Positions 54,021 through 64,000 of a stretch of 64,000 bases of DNA are shown piece by piece. This DNA comes from Streptomyces fungicidicus (GTDB taxonomy: Bacteria > Actinomycetota > Actinomycetes > Streptomycetales > Streptomycetaceae). The notes under the pieces were generated by a model. It was not told the DNA's origin and made no database searches. It saw only the letters and a program-made list of their open reading frames with translations. The stretch's first letter is position 1; every line of letters begins with the position of its first letter. The translations under genes were made by a program, and so were the position numbers. The DNA lies in NCBI RefSeq assembly GCF_003665435.1, contig NZ_CP023407.1, positions 2,790,001 to 2,854,000 of the forward strand, in the 5' to 3' direction.

Positions 54021-55244
54021 ATGAGCCACGACTCCACTGCCGCGCCGGAAACCGCGGCCCGGAAACTCTCCGGGCGCCGCCGCAAGGAGATCGTCGCGGT
54101 GCTGCTGTTCAGCGGCGGCCCCATCTTCGAGAGTTCCATACCGCTGTCGGTGTTCGGGGTTGACCGCCAGGACGCCGGCGTACCGCGCTACCGCCTGCTG
54201 GTGAGCGGGGGTGAAGAGGGCCCGCTGCGCACCACGGGTGGGCTGGAACTCACCGCGCCACATGGCCTGGAGGCGATATCCCGGGCGGGCACCGTCGTGG
54301 TGCCGGCCTGGCGCTCGATCACCTCGCCACCGCCGGAGGAGGCCCTGGAGGCACTCCGCCGGGCCCACGAGGAGGGCGCCCGCATCGTAGGACTGTGCAC
54401 CGGCGCCTTCGTCCTCGCGGCGGCGGGACTGCTGGACGGCCGTCCGGCGACCACACACTGGATGTACGCGCCGACGCTCGCGAAGCGCTATCCGTCGGTG
54501 CACGTCGATCCGCGGGAGCTGTTCGTGGACGACGGTGACGTGCTGACCTCCGCGGGCACGGCGGCGGGAATCGATCTGTGCCTGCACATCGTGCGCACGG
54601 ACCACGGCAACGAGGCGGCCGGCGCGCTGGCCCGCCGCCTGGTGGTGCCGCCCCGCCGGAGTGGAGGCCAGGAACGCTACCTGGACCGCTCTTTACCGGA
54701 GGAGATCGGCGCCGACCCGCTCGCCGAGGTGGTCGCCTGGGCGCTGGAGCACCTCCACGAGCAGTTCGACGTGGAGACGCTGGCGGCACGCGCGTACATG
54801 AGCCGTCGTACGTTCGACCGCCGGTTCCGCTCGCTGACCGGGAGCGCGCCGCTGCAGTGGCTGATCACGCAGCGGGTGCTCCAGGCGCAGCGCCTGCTGG
54901 AGACGTCGGACTACTCGGTGGACGAGGTCGCCGGCCGCTGCGGCTTCCGCTCGCCGGTCGCGCTGCGGGGCCACTTCCGGCGCCAGCTGGGTTCGTCCCC
55001 GGCCGCCTACCGGGCCGCGTACCGCGCGCGGCGTCCGCAGGCCGACCGGAACCAGGACCCCGAGGGCGGTCCGCACTCCGCGGGAGCGCTGCCACCCGGC
55101 CAGTCCGGACATCCGGGGCACGCGCCGGTACCGCTGCACCCGGAGAACGCGCTGCCGCACCAGTCCCGCCGCACCGCGGCGGCCGGAGCCCTGGGCCCGT
55201 CCCTGACGGCCCCGGTGCTCCCGGGCCAGCGCAGCGCGCCGTGA
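54021..55244 (+). CDS. adpA: AdpA global developmental regulator (AraC family), with TTA codon
   Basis: 407 aa. N-terminal DJ-1/ThiJ/PfpI-like dimerisation domain (about 25-190; IVGLCTGAFVLAAAGLLDGR) and C-terminal AraC/XylS DNA-binding domain (about 240-325; VETLAARAYMSRRTFDRRFR). A TTA codon at 54693-54695 (codon 225) lies between the domains, so translation depends on the bldA tRNA as in other AdpA genes. The Pro/Gly-rich tail is variable in the family. ATG 54021 with AAGGGGG 10 nt upstream. AdpA activates morphological and secondary-metabolite genes. Next to orn as in S. coelicolor. Confidence 0.96.
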   Translation: MSHDSTAAPETAARKLSGRRRKEIVAVLLFSGGPIFESSIPLSVFGVDRQDAGVPRYRLLVSGGEEGPLRTTGGLELTAPHGLEAISRAGTVVVPAWRSITSPPPEEALEALRRAHEEGARIVGLCTGAFVLAAAGLLDGRPATTHWMYAPTLAKRYPSVHVDPRELFVDDGDVLTSAGTAAGIDLCLHIVRTDHGNEAAGALARRLVVPPRRSGGQERYLDRSLPEEIGADPLAEVVAWALEHLHEQFDVETLAARAYMSRRTFDRRFRSLTGSAPLQWLITQRVLQAQRLLETSDYSVDEVAGRCGFRSPVALRGHFRRQLGSSPAAYRAAYRARRPQADRNQDPEGGPHSAGALPPGQSGHPGHAPVPLHPENALPHQSRRTAAAGALGPSLTAPVLPGQRSAP

Positions 55245-55260
55245 GCTGACACCGGCGAAA

Positions 55261-55296
55261 CGACGGGCCGGAGGCCACTCGGTCTCCGGCCCGTCG
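55261..55296 (+). terminator. Terminator hairpin after adpA
   Basis: CGACGGGCCGGAG and its complement, perfect 13-bp stem with a 10-nt loop, 16 nt after the adpA stop. Confidence 0.88.
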
Positions 55297-55376
55297 GCGT
55301 GCACGGACGCCCGCCGCGGGAAGCCCCGCTCCACCGTCCGGCCCGGCACGGCGCGGCGCCCCGTAAGGTTAGACAC

Positions 55377-55979
55377 ATGAACGATCGCATGGTGTGGATC
55401 GACTGCGAGATGACCGGCCTCTCGCTGTCGGACGACGCGCTCATCGAAGTGGCCGCCCTCGTCACCGACTCCGAGCTGAAGGTGCTCGGCGAGGGTGTGG
55501 ACATCGTCATCCGCCCGCCGGACCGGGCCCTGGAGACGATGCCGCAGGTGGTGCGGGAGATGCACACCGCCTCGGGGCTGCTCACCGAACTGGAGGGCGG
55601 CACGACGCTCGAGGAGGCCGAGCAGCGGGTCCTCGACTACATCAGGGAACACGTCAAGGAGCCCGGCAAGGCGCCCCTGTGCGGCAACTCCGTCGGCACC
55701 GACCGCGGTTTCCTGCTGCGGGACATGCCGACCCTGGAGGACTATCTCCACTACCGCATCGTCGACGTGTCCAGCATCAAGGAGCTGGCCCGCCGCTGGT
55801 ACCCGAGGGCGTACTTCAACAGCCCCGAGAAGAACGGCAACCACCGCGCCCTCGCCGACATCCGCGAGTCCATCACGGAGCTGCGCTACTACCGCGAGGC
55901 CGTCTTCGTGCCGCAGCCGGGACCCGACTCGGACACCGCGAAGAAGATCGCCGCGAAGCACGTCGTGCCCGGTCAGTAG
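55377..55979 (+). CDS. orn: Oligoribonuclease
   Basis: 200 aa. DEDDh 3'-5' exonuclease: [20 protein letters not shown] (Asp9, Glu11), [38 protein letters not shown] and the His/Asp of [16 protein letters not shown]. Degrades 2-5-nt RNAs and pGpG; needed for normal development in Streptomyces. ATG 55377: TAAGGT at 55364-55369 could act as a weak Shine-Dalgarno or as a -10 for leaderless transcription. Confidence 0.95.
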   Translation: MNDRMVWIDCEMTGLSLSDDALIEVAALVTDSELKVLGEGVDIVIRPPDRALETMPQVVREMHTASGLLTELEGGTTLEEAEQRVLDYIREHVKEPGKAPLCGNSVGTDRGFLLRDMPTLEDYLHYRIVDVSSIKELARRWYPRAYFNSPEKNGNHRALADIRESITELRYYREAVFVPQPGPDSDTAKKIAAKHVVPGQ

Positions 55980-56098
55980 GCGGATCGGCGGGCCGCCGGG
56001 GGGCGCCCCGGAAAGCCGTGCGCGAGCACCCCTTCGGACCCTGTACACTTTTTCTCGGCCGGTCGGAGAAGTCACTGACCTCCACCGACAAGGCCATG

Positions 56099-56171
56099 GT
56101 GGGTGTAGCTCAGCTGGTAGAGCACCTGGTTGTGGTCCAGGATGCCGCGGGTTCGAGTCCCGTCACTCACC
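56099..56171 (+). tRNA. tRNA-His (anticodon GTG)
   Basis: Full cloverleaf. Acceptor GTGGGTG pairs with CACTCAC (one G-U), anticodon arm CCTGG-TTGTGGT-CCAGG with GTG, T-arm GCGGG-TTCGAGT-CCCGT. G at 56098 opposite C73 gives the extra G-1 expected of tRNA-His. CCA is not encoded. Confidence 0.96.
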
Positions 56172-56179
56172 CTCACCAG

Positions 56180-56214
56180 TCAGCCGGTGACCTTGTTCCG
56201 AGGTCACCGGCTGA
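56180..56214 (+). terminator. Terminator hairpin after tRNA-His
   Basis: TCAGCCGGTGACCT and its complement, perfect 14-bp stem with a 7-nt loop, 8 nt after the tRNA. Confidence 0.88.
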
Positions 56215-56275
56215 ACTCGTTTCCGGGCCCGGCGGACGCCGGGGCGGGCGGGCAAGGGACCGGCGCCCCCGGCGG

Positions 56276-57331
56276 TCACGACGAGGCGCGGCCCACCAGT
56301 TCGGTGGCCAGGACCATCTGGCGGCGCTCCAGGCCCCGGGAGGCCGGCGGGCGGCGGTCGGCGACCTCCGCCAGGAGCAGGTCGATCATCGCGCGGCCCA
56401 TCTCCTGTATCGGCTGGCGCACGCTGGTCAGCGGCGGGTCCATGTGGCGGGCGATCGCCGAGTCGTCGTAGCCGACCAGGGCCACGTCGTCCGGGATGCG
56501 GCGGCCCGCGTCGCGCAGGGCGTGCCGGGCGCCCGCCGCGGTGACGTCCGAGGCGGCGAAGACCGCGTCCAGGTCCGGGCGGCGCTCCAGCAGCGCCGCC
56601 ATCGCGCGCCGGCCGCCGTCCTCGGAGAAGTCGCCCGGCTCGATCAGCAGCTCGTCCACCTCGCGGCCGGCCTCGCGCAGGGCGTCGCGGTAGCCGTCGA
56701 TACGCCGCTGGGCGCCGTACACGTCGAGGCGGCCGGTGATGTGGGCGATGGTGCGCCGGCCCCGGCCGATCAGGTGCTCGACGGCCTGCCGGGCGCCGCC
56801 GTAGTTGTCCGAGTCCACCGAGGTCAGCGTCTCGGAGGCCGAGCGGGGGCCGCTGATCACGGCCGGGATCTCCAGCTGGGACAGCATGTCGGGCAGCGGG
56901 TCGTCGGCGTGCACCGAGACCAGCAGCACCCCGTCCACCCGGTGCGCGGCGAGGTACTGGGCCAGCCGGTTCCGCTCCCGGTCGCTGCCCGCGAAGATCA
57001 GCAGCAGCTGCATCTCGGTGTCGGACATCGCCGCGCCGACGCCCCGGAGCATGTCCGAGAAGTAGGGCTCCGCGAAGAAGCGGGTCTCCGGCTCGGGGAC
57101 GACGAGGGCGATGGCGTCGGTGCGGTTGGCGGCCAGGGCGCGGGCGGCCGTGTTCGGGACGTAACCGAGTTCGGCGACCGCGGCCTCCACGGCGGCGCGC
57201 GTGGCGTCGCTCACCCGGGGCGAGCCGTTGATCACCCGGGAGACCGTGCCGCGGCCCACACCGGCGCGCGCGGCCACCTCTTCGAGGGTGGGCCGGCCGC
57301 CGCTGCGGCCCCGCGCTCCGTGGCTTGCCAT
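56276..57331 (-). CDS. cebR: CebR cellobiose repressor (LacI family)
   Basis: 351 aa. HTH RPTLEEVAARAGVGRGTVSR followed by VINGSPRVSDATRAAVEAAV and a periplasmic-binding-like effector domain. ATG 57331 with GAAGGAAGG upstream. Divergent from cebEFG-bglC, and the two CebR boxes (57545, 61069) lie before cebE and at bglC. From the known system in S. reticuli, S. griseus and S. scabies, it represses cello-oligosaccharide import until cellobiose or cellotriose binds; in S. scabies it also controls thaxtomin. Confidence 0.94.
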   Translation of the reverse strand: MASHGARGRSGGRPTLEEVAARAGVGRGTVSRVINGSPRVSDATRAAVEAAVAELGYVPNTAARALAANRTDAIALVVPEPETRFFAEPYFSDMLRGVGAAMSDTEMQLLLIFAGSDRERNRLAQYLAAHRVDGVLLVSVHADDPLPDMLSQLEIPAVISGPRSASETLTSVDSDNYGGARQAVEHLIGRGRRTIAHITGRLDVYGAQRRIDGYRDALREAGREVDELLIEPGDFSEDGGRRAMAALLERRPDLDAVFAASDVTAAGARHALRDAGRRIPDDVALVGYDDSAIARHMDPPLTSVRQPIQEMGRAMIDLLLAEVADRRPPASRGLERRQMVLATELVGRASS

Positions 57332-57675
57332 CGGCCCCGCCTTCCTTCGAACGTCGCACCGGCCTGGAATGTAACAGCCCCGTCCGTGACGGTGACCACC
57401 GCCGGGAGGGCGGCGGGCGGACTCCGTGCTTCCGTATGGCGGCTCCGGTGTGTCCAGTTAACAGGCAGATAACTGAAGGCACTTCGCGGCGTCTGTTCCC
57501 TTGACACCCTCGCCCGGACCCGCGACTCTTCAACACATCACTTGTGGGAGCGCTCCCACAGTACCTGACACATACACAACCCGCACGTTCCCCGCCCGAG
57601 CCGCAACGCGCAAGCAACGGGTCCAACAAAGCCGTTGGCCGGGGGGTCGGCACGTCAGGGCAACAGGAGGACGCA
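57332..57675. other. cebR/cebE divergent control region
   Basis: 344 nt without a gene. Contains an inverted repeat CAGTTA-N9-TAACTG (57455-57475) nearer cebR, a consensus -35 TTGACA (57501-57506) pointing to cebE with no strong -10 (ACTCTT at 57525-57530), the CebR box at 57545-57558 downstream of that promoter, and AGGAGG (57665-57670) before cebE. Confidence 0.75.
57545..57558. promoter_or_regulatory. CebR box upstream of cebE
   Basis: TGGGAGCGCTCCCA, the exact CebR operator consensus; the palindrome extends perfectly to 18 bp (57543-57560). About 118 nt before the cebE start, just after the -35/-10 region. Confidence 0.95.
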
Positions 57676-59034
57676 ATGCGAGCACGTACCCTCCCCCTCT
57701 CCCGTCAGCGGTCGGGCGGGGGGAAGCCGATCGCCCGTAAGGCACTGGCCATCGCGGCAGTGGTGTCGCTGGGCACCGGTCTGCTGGCCGGCTGTGCCGA
57801 CGACGGTGGAGACGACGACTCCGGATCCTCGTCCGGTGGTGAGGGCAAGACCACTATCACGCTCGGCCTGTTCGGCACCATGGGCTTCAAGGAAGCCGGT
57901 CTCTACGCCGAGTACGAGAAGCTGAACCCGGACATCAAGATCGCCGAGAACGTCGTCGAGCGCAACGAGAACTACTACCCCGCGCTCGTCAACCACCTCA
58001 CCACCAACAGCGGTCTGATGGACGTCCAGGCCATCGAAGTCGCCAACATCGCCGAGGTCGTCGGCACCCAGGCGGACAAGTTCACGGACATGTCCAAGGT
58101 CGAGGGCGTGAAGAAGGACGGCTGGCTGCCCTGGAAGTGGGAGCAGGCCACCGCCAAGAGCGGCCAGACGATCGGTCTCGGCACCGACGTCGGCCCGATG
58201 GCCATCTGCTACCGCAAGGACCTCTTCGAGAAGGCCGGTCTGCCGACCGACCGCGAGGAGGTCGGCAAGCTGTGGGCCGGCGACTGGAAGAAGTTCATCG
58301 AGACCGGTGAGAAGTACAAGAAGAAGGCCGGCAACGACACCTTCTTCATGGACTCCCCCGGTGGCCTGATCAACGCCGTCCTCAGCAGTGAGGAGCAGAA
58401 GTTCTACGACGCCTCCGGCGAGGTCATCTACAAGACCAACCCGGCCGTCAAGGACGCCTTCGACCTGACCGCGGAGGCCGCCGAGAAGGGCCTGGTGCAG
58501 TCGCAGACCCAGTTCCAGCCGGCCTGGGACACGACGATCGCCAACAGCAAGTTCGCCACCATCGCCTGCCCGCCGTGGATGCTCGGCACCATCAAGGGCA
58601 AGTCGAAGCCGGACTCCGCCGGCAAGTGGGACGTGGCCGTCGCGCCGAAGTCCGGCAACTGGGGCGGCTCCTTCCTGGGCGTGCCGAAGAGCGGCAAGAA
58701 CGTCGAGGAGGCGCAGAAGCTGGTGGCGTGGCTGACCGCGCCCGAGCAGCAGGCGAAGCTCTTCAAGGTGCAGGGCAGCTTCCCGAGCGCCCCGGCCGCG
58801 TACGAGAGCGCCGAGGTGACCGGTGCGAAGAACGAGATGACCGGCGACTCCCCGATCGGTGAGATCTTCTCCGAGGCCGCCAAGCAGATCCCGGTCCAGG
58901 TCATCGGCCCGAAGGACCAGATCATCCAGCAGGGTCTGACGGACAACGGCGTCATCCTGGTGACCAAGGGCAAGTCCGTCGAGGAGGCCTGGGAGACGGC
59001 CACCAAGACCATCGACAACAACCTGGACAAGTGA
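57676..59034 (+). CDS. cebE: Cellobiose/cello-oligosaccharide-binding lipoprotein
   Basis: 452 aa. Signal peptide with lipobox LAGC (acylated Cys40), then an extracellular solute-binding family 1 fold (KTTITLGLFGTMGFKEAGLY; GLGTDVGPMAICYRKDLFEK; WMLGTIKGKSKPDSAGKWDV). Binds cellobiose and cellotriose for import by CebFG with the shared ATPase MsiK. AGGAGG 5 nt before ATG 57676. The stop overlaps the cebF GTG start. Confidence 0.95.
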   Translation: MRARTLPLSRQRSGGGKPIARKALAIAAVVSLGTGLLAGCADDGGDDDSGSSSGGEGKTTITLGLFGTMGFKEAGLYAEYEKLNPDIKIAENVVERNENYYPALVNHLTTNSGLMDVQAIEVANIAEVVGTQADKFTDMSKVEGVKKDGWLPWKWEQATAKSGQTIGLGTDVGPMAICYRKDLFEKAGLPTDREEVGKLWAGDWKKFIETGEKYKKKAGNDTFFMDSPGGLINAVLSSEEQKFYDASGEVIYKTNPAVKDAFDLTAEAAEKGLVQSQTQFQPAWDTTIANSKFATIACPPWMLGTIKGKSKPDSAGKWDVAVAPKSGNWGGSFLGVPKSGKNVEEAQKLVAWLTAPEQQAKLFKVQGSFPSAPAAYESAEVTGAKNEMTGDSPIGEIFSEAAKQIPVQVIGPKDQIIQQGLTDNGVILVTKGKSVEEAWETATKTIDNNLDK

Positions 59035-60053
59035 CCCGAATGGCCACCCGCCCCGACACCGCCGCGCTCCCCTCCAAGGGGGGCGCGGCCCCGGGCCGTC
59101 CGCCCGGGAGCCCCGCGCCCACGGACCAGGAGAAGCGACGCCGGGCGAAGCTGTCCCGCCGCTGGCAGCGGGACATGCGCTGGAGCCCGTACGCCTTCGT
59201 CGCGCCGTTCTTCCTGCTGTTCCTGGCCTTCGGCCTGTTCCCGCTGATCTACACGGGCTGGGCCTCGCTGCACCAGGTGGAGCTGACCGCCCCGACCGAC
59301 ATGAACTGGGTCGGGCTGAAGAACTACACCCGGATCTTCGACGACGACTTCTTCTGGAACGCGGCGAAGAACACCCTGACCATCGGCATCATCTCGACCG
59401 TCCCGCAGTTGCTGATGGCGATGGGCATCGCGCACATCCTCAACTACAAGCTGCGTGCCTCGACCTTCTACCGGGTCGCGATGCTCGCGCCGTACGCCAC
59501 CTCGATCGCCGCCGCCTCCCTGGTCTTCGTGCTGCTGTTCGGGCGCGACTACGGCATGATCAACTGGGCGCTCGACTTCGTCGGGATCGACCCGGTCGAC
59601 TGGCAGGGCGAGAAGTGGCCCTCCCAGTTCGCCGTGTCGACGATCATCATCTGGCGCTGGACCGGCTACAACGCGCTGATCTACCTGGCCGCGATGCAGG
59701 CGATCCCGCAGGACCTGTACGAGTCGGCGGCGCTGGACGGCGCCAGCCGCTGGAGGCAGTTCCTCCACGTGACGCTGCCCTCGCTGCGGCCGACGATCCT
59801 GTTCACCGTGGTGGTCTCCACCATCGGCGCCAGCCAGGTCTTCGGTGAGCCGCTGCTGTTCGACGCCAACAAGGGCGCGTCCGGCGGCGCGGAGCACCAG
59901 TTCCAGACGCTCGGCCTGTACCTGTACGAACAGGGCTGGGTGAACCAGCACCTGGGCCGTGCCTCGGCGATCGCCTGGACGATGTTCGCGATCCTGATCG
60001 TCGTCGGCATCATCAACCAGCTCATCTCGCGCCGGCTGCGCGCCAGCAGTTAA
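59031..60053 (+). CDS. cebF: Cello-oligosaccharide ABC transporter permease CebF
   Basis: 340 aa. About six transmembrane helices after a Pro-rich N-terminus; the EAA loop reads AIPQDLYESAALDGASRWRQ, which docks the MsiK ATPase. The GTG at 59031 overlaps the cebE stop (GTGA); ATG 59040 is an equally possible start, neither having a Shine-Dalgarno sequence. MalF-like partner of CebG. Confidence 0.93.
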   Translation: MTRMATRPDTAALPSKGGAAPGRPPGSPAPTDQEKRRRAKLSRRWQRDMRWSPYAFVAPFFLLFLAFGLFPLIYTGWASLHQVELTAPTDMNWVGLKNYTRIFDDDFFWNAAKNTLTIGIISTVPQLLMAMGIAHILNYKLRASTFYRVAMLAPYATSIAAASLVFVLLFGRDYGMINWALDFVGIDPVDWQGEKWPSQFAVSTIIIWRWTGYNALIYLAAMQAIPQDLYESAALDGASRWRQFLHVTLPSLRPTILFTVVVSTIGASQVFGEPLLFDANKGASGGAEHQFQTLGLYLYEQGWVNQHLGRASAIAWTMFAILIVVGIINQLISRRLRASS

Positions 60054-60065
60054 GGAGGTGTGGCC

Positions 60066-60971
60066 GTGACGACGACTGTGACGCCCCCCGAGACATCGCC
60101 CGCGACGGCGCAGAAGCGTTCGCTCCTGCCGAAGTCGGCGCGAGCCGGCGGCACGCTGCACGGCGGTCCGATCGCGTACGCGATCCTGATCGTGTTCACC
60201 ATCGTGTCGCTGTTCCCGCTGATCTGGACCGCGATCGCCGCGTCCCGGGACAATCAGCGCCTGGCGGAGAACCCCCCGCCGTTCTGGTTCGGCGCCAATC
60301 TGTTCAAGAACCTGGAGATCGCCTGGAAGGACGCCAACCTCGGTGAGGCGTTCCTCAACACCACGATCGTGGCGGGCATCTCGGCGGGGACCATCGTCGT
60401 GCTGTCGACGATCGCCGGGTTCGCCTTCGCCAAGCTGCGGTTCCGGGGCCGCAACGCGCTGATGCTGATCGTGATCGGCACGATGATGGTGCCGCCGCAG
60501 CTCAGCGTGATCCCGCTGTACATGATGGTCGCCAAGCTGGACTGGACCGACCAGCTGCAGGCGGTCATCTTCCCCTCGCTGGTGAGCGCGTTCGGCGTGT
60601 TCTTCATGCGGCAGTACCTGCTGCAGGCGCTGCCGGACGAGGTCATCGAGGCCGCCCGGGTGGACGGCGCCAGCAGCTGGCGCGTGGTGTGGCACGTGGT
60701 GTTCCCGGCCGCGCGGCCGGCCATGGCCGTGCTCGGCATGCTGACGTTCGTGCAGACCTGGAACGACTTCCTGTGGCCGTTCCTGGTGCTGACCCAGACC
60801 GGGAACCCGACCGTGCAGGTGGCGGTCGCCGGCCTCGGCCGGGGCTACACCCCGGACCAGTCCCTGATCATGGCGGGTGCGCTGCTGGGTACGCTGCCCC
60901 TGCTGCTGGTCTTCGCGATCTTCGGCAAGCAGATCGTGGGCGGCATCATGCAGGGCGCGGTCAAGGGCTGA
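60066..60971 (+). CDS. cebG: Cello-oligosaccharide ABC transporter permease CebG
   Basis: 301 aa. MalG-like permease, six helices, EAA loop [20 protein letters not shown] and C-terminal [15 protein letters not shown]. The start at GTG 60066 is chosen because the full anti-16S sequence AAGGAGG (60052-60058) lies 7 nt upstream; the GTG at 60060 is only 1 nt from it. Follows cebF by 12 nt. No ATPase gene in the operon, as expected for MsiK-energised systems. Confidence 0.94.
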   Translation: MTTTVTPPETSPATAQKRSLLPKSARAGGTLHGGPIAYAILIVFTIVSLFPLIWTAIAASRDNQRLAENPPPFWFGANLFKNLEIAWKDANLGEAFLNTTIVAGISAGTIVVLSTIAGFAFAKLRFRGRNALMLIVIGTMMVPPQLSVIPLYMMVAKLDWTDQLQAVIFPSLVSAFGVFFMRQYLLQALPDEVIEAARVDGASSWRVVWHVVFPAARPAMAVLGMLTFVQTWNDFLWPFLVLTQTGNPTVQVAVAGLGRGYTPDQSLIMAGALLGTLPLLLVFAIFGKQIVGGIMQGAVKG

Positions 60972-61068
60972 AGCCCGCTCCGTCCACGTACCCCTGGGGG
61001 CCGGGTCACCGCCGCCTCGGCCCCTCCCCCCTCCTTTTCCGTACTCGTCGGTCTTCCACGACCTCCTA

Positions 61069-61081
61069 TGGGAGCGCTTCC

Positions 61082-61082
<1 letters not shown>
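61069..61082. promoter_or_regulatory. CebR box overlapping the bglC start
   Basis: TGGGAGCGCTTCCA, one base from the perfect CebR palindrome. It includes the GGGAG that serves as Shine-Dalgarno (61070-61074) and its last base is the A of the bglC ATG (61082). Confidence 0.92.
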
Positions 61083-62521
<1,439 letters not shown>

Positions 62522-62561
62522 CCGACTCCGGTTCCGGGAGACGGGGGCGGGGGACGGGGGG

Positions 62562-62595
62562 CGGGGCGCGGCGGCCTGGGGGGCGCCGCGCCCCG
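62562..62595 (+). terminator. Bidirectional terminator between bglC and the chitinase gene
   Basis: CGGGGCGCGGCG and CGCCGCGCCCCG, perfect 12-bp stem with a 10-nt loop, in the 88-nt gap between the convergent stops. Confidence 0.8.
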
Positions 62596-62609
62596 TTCCG
62601 CCGGGCGGA

Positions 62610-64000
62610 CTAGCGGTAGGCGGCGAACGCCTTCGTGAAGGCGAACCGGTCCTGGAGGATCGAGCTGCAGGTGGCGTCGGCGGACGGCTTGGCGCCGCCG
62701 GGGCACTGCTGGTCGCGGGTGCCGGACCACATGGACAGCCCGCCGAGGCCCTTGGCCTCGGCGAAGTTCACCAGCTGGGTGGCGTCCTGGACCGTGAAGA
62801 TCTCGGTGACGACGTCGTTGACGCCGATCATCGGGGTGACCGCGACCGTCTTCCAGGCGTCGGCGTCGCTCAGCCCGAGGACGCCCTTCAGCTGGGCCTG
62901 GGTGGCGGTGGCGGCCTGCTCGGCGTAGGTGCCCATGTCGCCGCTGTACGCCGGTCCGTAGTCCATCGCCATGATGTTGACGGCGTCGATCCGTACGCCG
63001 TTCTTCCTGGCGTCGGCGAGCAGGTTCACTCCGTCCTGGGTGAGGCCTTCGGGCATCACCGGGAGCGTGAAGGAGACGTCCAGGTCCGGGTGGGCCTTCT
63101 GCAGCGCGGCGATCGCCTGGGCGCGACGGGTGTTGGCCGCCGCGTTCGGCAGGGCGCCGCCCTCGACGTCGAAGTCGACCTTGGTGAGCCGGTAGGCGCT
63201 CACGACCTTCTCGTACGCCGCGGTCAGCGCGTCCGCCGAGGCGCAGGTGGTGCCGAGTTCGGAGCCGGTCGCGCCGCCGAAGGAGACCCGGACGTCGCCG
63301 CCCCGGGCGCGCAGCGCGCCGATCTGTCCGGCCACCGCGTTGCCGCCGAGGTCGCCGACGCCGCCCCACTTGGGGGTGCAGCCGCCGCCGTCGGTGACGA
63401 AGGCGAGGTTGTAGTTCTCCACGCCGGTCGCCTCGGCGCTCGCGACCAGGTCGAAGGCGGGGAAGAGGGAGGTGTCGACGTACGGCGCGAAACCGGCCTC
63501 GGCGCCGGTCCCCGTGCCGGTGGTCGGGGTGGGTTCGGCCGTGGGCTCGGCGGTCGGTTCGGCGGTCCGGGTCGGTTCCCCGGTCGGGGCCGGCTCCGTG
63601 GTGGGGGCGGGGGCGTCGGTGGGGCGGCCACTGGGTTCGGGGGTGGCGCCGCCGTCCGCCGAACAGGTCGCGCCGTCGACCAGGCAACCGGTGGGGTCCC
63701 CGGTGCCCTTGGCGACGAAGCCGACGGTGACGGACTCGCCGGCGGCCAGGCCGTCGGTGTCCCACTTGGCGGCCCGTACGGTGACGTGCCGGCCGCTCAC
63801 CTGCGACTCGGCGTTCCACAGCGAGCCGAGTCCGGTGCCGGCCGGCAGGTCGAACTCCAGCTTCCAGTCCTTGTTCCGTTCGCCGCTGTTGTTGGTCACG
63901 ACGTACTGGGCGGTGTACCCGGTCGTCCACTCGCTGGTCTTGGTGTACGCGGCGCCGACGCCGGCCGCCTGGGCGGTGCCGGTGAACAGGAACGCGCCGC
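62610..64000 (-). CDS. Secreted chitinase, CBM2-linker-GH18 (5'-truncated by the window end)
   Basis: At least 463 codons; the frame is open to the window edge. Reading up from 63899, the chain begins in the window with a signal-peptide tail (GAFLFTGTAQAAGVGAAYTK), then a family 2 carbohydrate-binding module (SEWTTGYTAQYVVTNNSGER... CLVDGATC), a Pro/Thr/Glu repeat linker (PTAEPTAEPT), then a GH18-type catalytic domain with LTKVDFDVEGGALPNAAANT, the DxDxE core. Only the extreme N-terminus is missing. Binds and cuts chitin outside the cell. The shorter GTG reading at 63899 would cut the CBM and is not the start. Confidence 0.9.
   Translation of the reverse strand, partial: GAFLFTGTAQAAGVGAAYTKTSEWTTGYTAQYVVTNNSGERNKDWKLEFDLPAGTGLGSLWNAESQVSGRHVTVRAAKWDTDGLAAGESVTVGFVAKGTGDPTGCLVDGATCSADGGATPEPSGRPTDAPAPTTEPAPTGEPTRTAEPTAEPTAEPTPTTGTGTGAEAGFAPYVDTSLFPAFDLVASAEATGVENYNLAFVTDGGGCTPKWGGVGDLGGNAVAGQIGALRARGGDVRVSFGGATGSELGTTCASADALTAAYEKVVSAYRLTKVDFDVEGGALPNAAANTRRAQAIAALQKAHPDLDVSFTLPVMPEGLTQDGVNLLADARKNGVRIDAVNIMAMDYGPAYSGDMGTYAEQAATATQAQLKGVLGLSDADAWKTVAVTPMIGVNDVVTEIFTVQDATQLVNFAEAKGLGGLSMWSGTRDQQCPGGAKPSADATCSSILQDRFAFTKAFAAYR

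Overview
The window is actinobacterial chromosomal DNA, almost certainly Streptomyces. It has very high G+C and strong G/C third-codon bias, GTG starts are frequent, neighbouring genes often overlap by 4 bases (ATGA or GTGA), and an adpA-type developmental regulator carries an in-frame TTA (bldA-dependent) codon. Gene content and order resemble, from memory, the S. coelicolor segment around SCO2747-SCO2799, with local differences. No phage, insertion sequence, CRISPR array or rRNA was seen; one tRNA (His) is present.

Layout. 0-9 kb: sugar catabolism. A fused ribose-type permease/binding protein, ribokinase and D-ribose pyranase end at a strong terminator. A minus-strand three-gene carbohydrate operon (sugar isomerase, DUF993 aldolase-like protein, Gfo/Idh/MocA oxidoreductase) lies divergent from a LacI regulator, and a further TIM-barrel isomerase follows. 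9-12.5 kb: MFS exporter, a tandem intergenic repeat, an EamA exporter and a divergent LysR regulator. 12.8-24 kb: secreted and envelope proteins (Tat-exported GH3 hexosaminidase, DUF1963-like protein, lipoprotein, S37 peptidase, small Cys-rich protein, giant fused ABC exporter, secreted nuclease, I36 inhibitor-like protein). 24-28.5 kb: a TPP decarboxylase-like enzyme coupled to a ureohydrolase, divergent from a PucR-type regulator; this suggests guanidino-acid (arginine) catabolism. 28.6-38 kb: acyl-CoA metabolism, comprising thioesterase II, an acyl-CoA dehydrogenase, an AccR-like TetR repressor with two operators, and the carboxylase/HMG-CoA lyase/acyl-CoA dehydrogenase operon.

38-42.8 kb is the most unusual part: a small LuxR-type HTH gene divergent from a YbfG-like, probably doubly catalytic, cell-wall-hydrolase-like protein without a signal peptide, followed by a membrane protein and a Tat-exported protein. 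Their shared AT-richer control region carries two copies of a hyphenated palindrome, each about 128 bp from one of the divergent starts. 42.9-49.4 kb: desferrioxamine siderophore locus (desE, desABCD) with two iron boxes; no desF is present. 49.5-53.2 kb: DUF4429/SHOCT protein, small conserved gene, glucosamine-6-phosphate synthase, universal stress protein. 53.2-56.2 kb: long non-coding leader, adpA, oligoribonuclease and tRNA-His. 56.3-62.5 kb: the cellobiose/cello-oligosaccharide regulon cebR-cebEFG-bglC with two CebR boxes. The window ends inside a CBM2-GH18 chitinase gene on the minus strand.

How the genes work together: sensing and import of plant or chitin sugars (ceb, chitinase, GH3, rbs), iron acquisition (des) and branched-chain acyl-CoA use sit beside the central developmental switch adpA. 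All functional calls are from sequence reading and family knowledge; no searches were run.
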